Positions 61,327 to 64,000 of a stretch of 64,000 nucleotides of DNA are shown here, in pieces (within the stretch, counting starts at the first letter, position 1; every line of letters starts with the position of its first letter). This DNA is from Chryseobacterium sp. MYb264 (GTDB lineage Bacteria; Bacteroidota; Bacteroidia; Flavobacteriales; Weeksellaceae). A program made the translations under genes and the position numbers. The stretch covers positions 1 through 64,000 of the forward strand of contig NZ_CP142422.1 in NCBI RefSeq assembly GCF_035974275.1, in the 5' to 3' direction. The notes beneath the pieces are model-generated. The model did not search any database and was not told the origin of the DNA. It worked only from the letters and a program-made list of their open reading frames with translations.

Positions 61327-61980
61327 TTATTTCATATAAGGCTTCATAGCATTAGCCCAAATTTCATATCCTGCCGGAGTCATATGAAGCATATCTTCCA
61401 CAAAAAGATCCTTTCTCACATTTCCGTTAGCATCTTCCATTCCTTTAGTGATATCAATATATCCAGATTTTGGTTGCTTTTTCATGAAGGCGGCGATTTG
61501 CTTATTTGCTTCTTTCATTTGAGGCCAAAGCTTTTCGCGGCTCGGAGAAAATTTGATAGAGATATAATCTACTTCAATATTCGGGAATTTTGTACGGATT
61601 TTTTTATAAAATGTTTTGAAACGGTCTACTACTACTTTTGCTTTTAATTTTTCATTGTCTGCAAAATCGTTGTCACCACAATAAATAATGATTTGTTTTG
61701 GCTGATAATTTAAAAGATCATCTGCATAATAATTAAGATCAATTAATCTTGATCCTCCAAAACCTCTGTTAATAATCGTCTTGTCGGGAAAATAACTGGC
61801 TACATCTGTCCATTTGGTAAAAGATGAGCTTCCTATTAAAAGGATGGCATCTTTTGGTGGTACCGTTTCCTGATCTAATTTTTTAAACTCCTGAATGTCT
61901 TGCCAGTACATCGGTTTTTTTTCCTGTGAAAAGAAAAGGGCAAAAGTCAGCAGTAAAAATGCTGAAAGAATCTTCTTCAT
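61327..61980 (-). CDS. GDSL/SGNH-family hydrolase, exported
   Basis: The 217-residue esterase-type protein has a signal peptide (ends FALFFSQ). The SGNH blocks are ILLIGSSSFTKW (nucleophile Ser in a GSSS variant), INRGFGGSR (Gly), YCGDNDF (Asn) and DMLHMTPAGY (Asp and His). It resembles the small secreted GDSL lipases of Flavobacteria. The substrate could be acetylated sugars or lipids; nothing in the context decides this. It is downstream of the lipoprotein gene on the same strand, with a terminator between. Confidence 0.92.
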   Translation of the reverse strand: MKKILSAFLLLTFALFFSQEKKPMYWQDIQEFKKLDQETVPPKDAILLIGSSSFTKWTDVASYFPDKTIINRGFGGSRLIDLNYYADDLLNYQPKQIIIYCGDNDFADNEKLKAKVVVDRFKTFYKKIRTKFPNIEVDYISIKFSPSREKLWPQMKEANKQIAAFMKKQPKSGYIDITKGMEDANGNVRKDLFVEDMLHMTPAGYEIWANAMKPYMK

Positions 61981-62012
61981 TGTTAATATATTAAATTAAT
62001 ACGTTCTCATAA

Positions 62013-62039
62013 AAAACTCCCGAAAGCTTCGGGAGTTTT
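62013..62039 (-). terminator. Terminator between the lipoprotein and GDSL genes
   Basis: AAAACTCCCGAA and TTCGGGAGTTTT form a perfect 12-bp stem with loop AGC. It acts on the minus strand 6 bases after the lipoprotein stop. Confidence 0.88.
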
Positions 62040-62044
62040 ATTTG

Positions 62045-62515
62045 TTATCTTATATAATCTACATAGATATAATCGGGAGTTCCGTCTCCATCATAATCTT
62101 GCATATCGTCTTTATCTTGCAATTCCATCATTCTTAGCTCTTTGCTTGTAAGAACGGTAACTCTGTATTTGTCATCTCCTTCATTCTTGAATTTCAATGT
62201 CAAATCTTTTGTTTCTTCATTATAAGTATATGTACCTTCGCTGGTTGCATTTACCTGGCAATCTGCTCCGGTTCCTGTGTAGGCAGTATATTTTGTATAA
62301 AAATCTGTTCTGAAAGTAATAAAACTTTTAGCCTCACATCCTGTAGGTACATCTGTATTAATTACTGTTTTATTGTCTTTTCCTGAAACATACTCTATTT
62401 TGCTTACCTTCCAGTCGCCTTTCATGATGTCTAGTTCATAAGCTTTAGTATCATCATCTTCACAAGAAGTAAGCGCTAGCGCTGAAAAGGCAAATAAAAG
62501 TAGTTGTTTTTTCAT
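62045..62515 (-). CDS. Lipocalin-like lipoprotein
   Basis: The 156-residue lipoprotein has the signal MKKQLLLFAFSALALTSC (Cys18) and an acidic tether (EDDDTKAYELD). A lipocalin-like barrel follows: MKGDWKVSKIEYVSG, FRTDFYTKYTAYTG, GTYTYNEETKDLTLKFKN and the C-terminal DGTPDYIYVDYIR. Two Cys in PTGCEAK and GADCQVN may pair. Members of this group are common in Flavobacteriia and have no assigned role. Confidence 0.83.
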   Translation of the reverse strand: MKKQLLLFAFSALALTSCEDDDTKAYELDIMKGDWKVSKIEYVSGKDNKTVINTDVPTGCEAKSFITFRTDFYTKYTAYTGTGADCQVNATSEGTYTYNEETKDLTLKFKNEGDDKYRVTVLTSKELRMMELQDKDDMQDYDGDGTPDYIYVDYIR

Positions 62516-62614
62516 TTTTACAAATTTAAGAATATGCTAAAATATAAATAAATTTGAAATATCTATAATGAAATTCAGGTTTTTTAAACGAATGTTTGTA
62601 AAAAATATAATCTG

Positions 62615-62737
62615 GGTAGCAGGTTTTAGGATTTAGGTTTTAAAAAAATCTCTAAAGCAGCATGATTTCTCATTTATTCGAAAAATATAACAGTCTATTT
62701 TTTTTAACTAAATCCTAAGTCCTAATATCTACTACCT
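62615..62737. repeat. Inverted repeat, GGTAGCAGGTTTTAGG family
   Basis: GGTAGCAGGTTTTAGGATTT at the left is mirrored by AAATCCTAAGTCCTAATATC and ACTACCTG at the right, with mismatches. It lies between two genes of the same strand. Confidence 0.6.
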
Positions 62738-62742
62738 GAATA

Positions 62743-63906
62743 TTAATAACTCATTTCCACAATCTTATAAGCATCTTGTGGCGTAAGGTTTTTATGTTCT
62801 CCTAGACCTAACCAGTTTCTTTCTGTAAATGCTTTTTCCACTCGTTCAGCTGTTCCGTTGAAGTCTTCAGTATATTCTGAAAGTTTGGTCTGGATATGCA
62901 GGCTGTGGAAAAATTCTTCTAATTTTTGAATTCCCAATTCTGCTTTTTCTTCCACTGAACCTTCTTTAATACCCCAAACTCTTTCCGCGTATTGCGCTAA
63001 TTTTCCTTTTTTAGCTTCAAAATTATAACGGTAATGAGAAGGGGCAATGATTGCCAATGTTCTTGCGTGATCGATTCCGAAATAAGCCGTCAATTCGTGT
63101 CCCATTGCGTGAACTGCCCAGTCGGTAATCACACCTTTCTGAATCAGTCCGTTCAGAGCCATTGTGCAGCACCACATAAAGTTTCCTGCCGCATCATAAT
63201 TAAAATCATCTGCCAATACTTTGGGAGCAGTTTCCTGTAAGCTGATCAAAATGCTTTCAGCAATTCTCTCCTGAAGATCTGCCGAAGAAGGAGCTGTCAT
63301 GTACTGTTCCAAAACGTGAGTATACGCATCTGTAAGTCCGTTTACCACTTGGTTTTTAGGAATAGTTCTTACCACTTCAGGATCTAACACAGAAAATTCA
63401 GGGAAAAGTCCCGGACCACCCGAAGATAGTTTTTCATTAGTTTCTCTTCTTGAAATTACATATCCCGAATTCATTTCAGAACCCGTTGCTGGCAATGTTA
63501 AAATACTTCCGAAAGGCATTCCTTCACCTTCAAAAGTACGTACGGGTTTTGTAAGGATTTCCCAAGGTTCACCATTGTAATTGGCAGCTGCAGAAAGAAA
63601 TTTCGTTCCGTCGATCACAGAACCGCCACCTACAGCCAGAAGATAGGTAATATTATTTTCTTTAATGAAGTTTAAAGCATTAATCAATACTTCATATTCA
63701 GGATTGGCAGGAACTCCGCCGAATTCATATAGAGTGTGATCTTTCAAAGCTTCTTTTACCTGATCGTAAACACCATTATTTTTGATACTTCCGCCACCGT
63801 AGATCATTAAAATTCTTGCATCTTGAGGGATTTCTTTTGAAATTTTAGCAATTTCACCTTTCCCGAAAAGTATTTTTGTTGGATTTTTAAATTCGAAATT
63901 AAGCAT
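62743..63906 (-). CDS. yqhD: Iron-containing/zinc alcohol dehydrogenase, YqhD type
   Basis: The 387-residue NADPH-dependent aldehyde reductase matches E. coli YqhD along its length. The dinucleotide site is YLLAVGGGSVIDGTKF (about 93-108). Metal ligands lie in NGLTDAYTHVLEQY (Asp and His), AMGHELTAY and GIDHARTLAI. YqhD detoxifies short-chain aldehydes from lipid oxidation. The start MLNFEFKNPTKILFGKGEI is normal. It is the last gene in the window on this side, and no partner gene is visible. Confidence 0.95.
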   Translation of the reverse strand: MLNFEFKNPTKILFGKGEIAKISKEIPQDARILMIYGGGSIKNNGVYDQVKEALKDHTLYEFGGVPANPEYEVLINALNFIKENNITYLLAVGGGSVIDGTKFLSAAANYNGEPWEILTKPVRTFEGEGMPFGSILTLPATGSEMNSGYVISRRETNEKLSSGGPGLFPEFSVLDPEVVRTIPKNQVVNGLTDAYTHVLEQYMTAPSSADLQERIAESILISLQETAPKVLADDFNYDAAGNFMWCCTMALNGLIQKGVITDWAVHAMGHELTAYFGIDHARTLAIIAPSHYRYNFEAKKGKLAQYAERVWGIKEGSVEEKAELGIQKLEEFFHSLHIQTKLSEYTEDFNGTAERVEKAFTERNWLGLGEHKNLTPQDAYKIVEMSY

Positions 63907-64000
63907 TGTTCTTAAATTTATAATAATTCAAATTTACGGAAAGCATCGTGAAATTTAAGTTAAGAAAGTTTTAAAATTAAAGTTACTATGATCGACTTTA

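Noticed and set aside
61324..61647. 107-codon plus-strand frame antisense to the GDSL hydrolase
   Set aside because: The minus strand carries all four SGNH blocks; the antisense frame has no features.
12236..62742. CRISPR array or phage attachment sites among the intergenic repeats
   Set aside because: Repeats are scattered singly, differ in sequence and are inverted, with no regular spacers, cas genes, integrase or tRNA ends.

Overview
This window comes from an AT-rich member of the Bacteroidota, most like Chryseobacterium or a close relative in the Weeksellaceae. The evidence is SusC/SusD-type outer-membrane genes, promoter elements of the TAnnTTTG type instead of -10/-35 boxes, few Shine-Dalgarno sequences, several short lipoproteins ending their signals in SC or HC, and protein sequences of Flavobacteriia type. 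The window opens exactly at the dnaA start codon, as in a circular chromosome rotated to dnaA. No rRNA, tRNA or CRISPR array was seen.

Layout. 1-7 kb: dnaA, a low-molecular-weight phosphatase, an RsmI-like methylase, a DUF4349 lipoprotein gene split by an insertion sequence (IS), and DUF2891 and DUF962 genes. 7-12 kb: an AraC-type regulator followed by a TolC/HlyD/MFS tripartite efflux operon with a perfect palindrome on its promoter. 12.5-20 kb: a MoxR-like ATPase and VWA protein pair, a lipocalin-like lipoprotein, a secreted glutaminase, a methyltransferase and a decayed IS. 20-30.5 kb: metG, divergent from a starch/maltodextrin operon (SusC, SusD, SusE/F, GH97). 30.6-35.1 kb: a compact ribosomally made peptide (RiPP) cluster consisting of precursor, radical SAM/SPASM maturase, two paralogous putative non-heme iron oxygenases and an aspartic protease-like protein. 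35-41 kb: a BASS transporter, an aspartoacylase-like protein, then a second starch module (GH13 amylase, NTF2-like protein, sugar MFS). 41-46 kb: a DUF1877 gene, an IS, pirin and an FMN reductase. 46-53 kb: purM, purN, purH, purD and guaA. 53-64 kb: a GNAT-nitrilase fusion, a Cys-rich bacteriocin-like peptide, an ABC1 kinase, a DEAD-box helicase, an IS inside a small conserved gene, a GDSL hydrolase, a lipoprotein and a YqhD-type alcohol dehydrogenase.

The most interesting system is the RiPP cluster at 30606-35050. The precursor ends in three consecutive triplets that each begin with an aromatic residue (YDR-HET-FLR). This suits three-residue cyclophane formation by the adjacent maturase, followed by oxidation. 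The cluster carries no exporter and lies between the two halves of the starch-utilisation genes.

The second theme is genome plasticity. Four copies of one IS5-like element (about 1.47 kb, 4-bp A/T-only target duplications) sit within 64 kb. Two split genes that can be rejoined in frame, one replaces a stop codon without changing the protein, and one separates pirin from its likely promoter. Intergenic spaces are filled with more than ten families of dispersed inverted repeats. One of these keeps its outer boxes while the hairpin inside differs in every copy.
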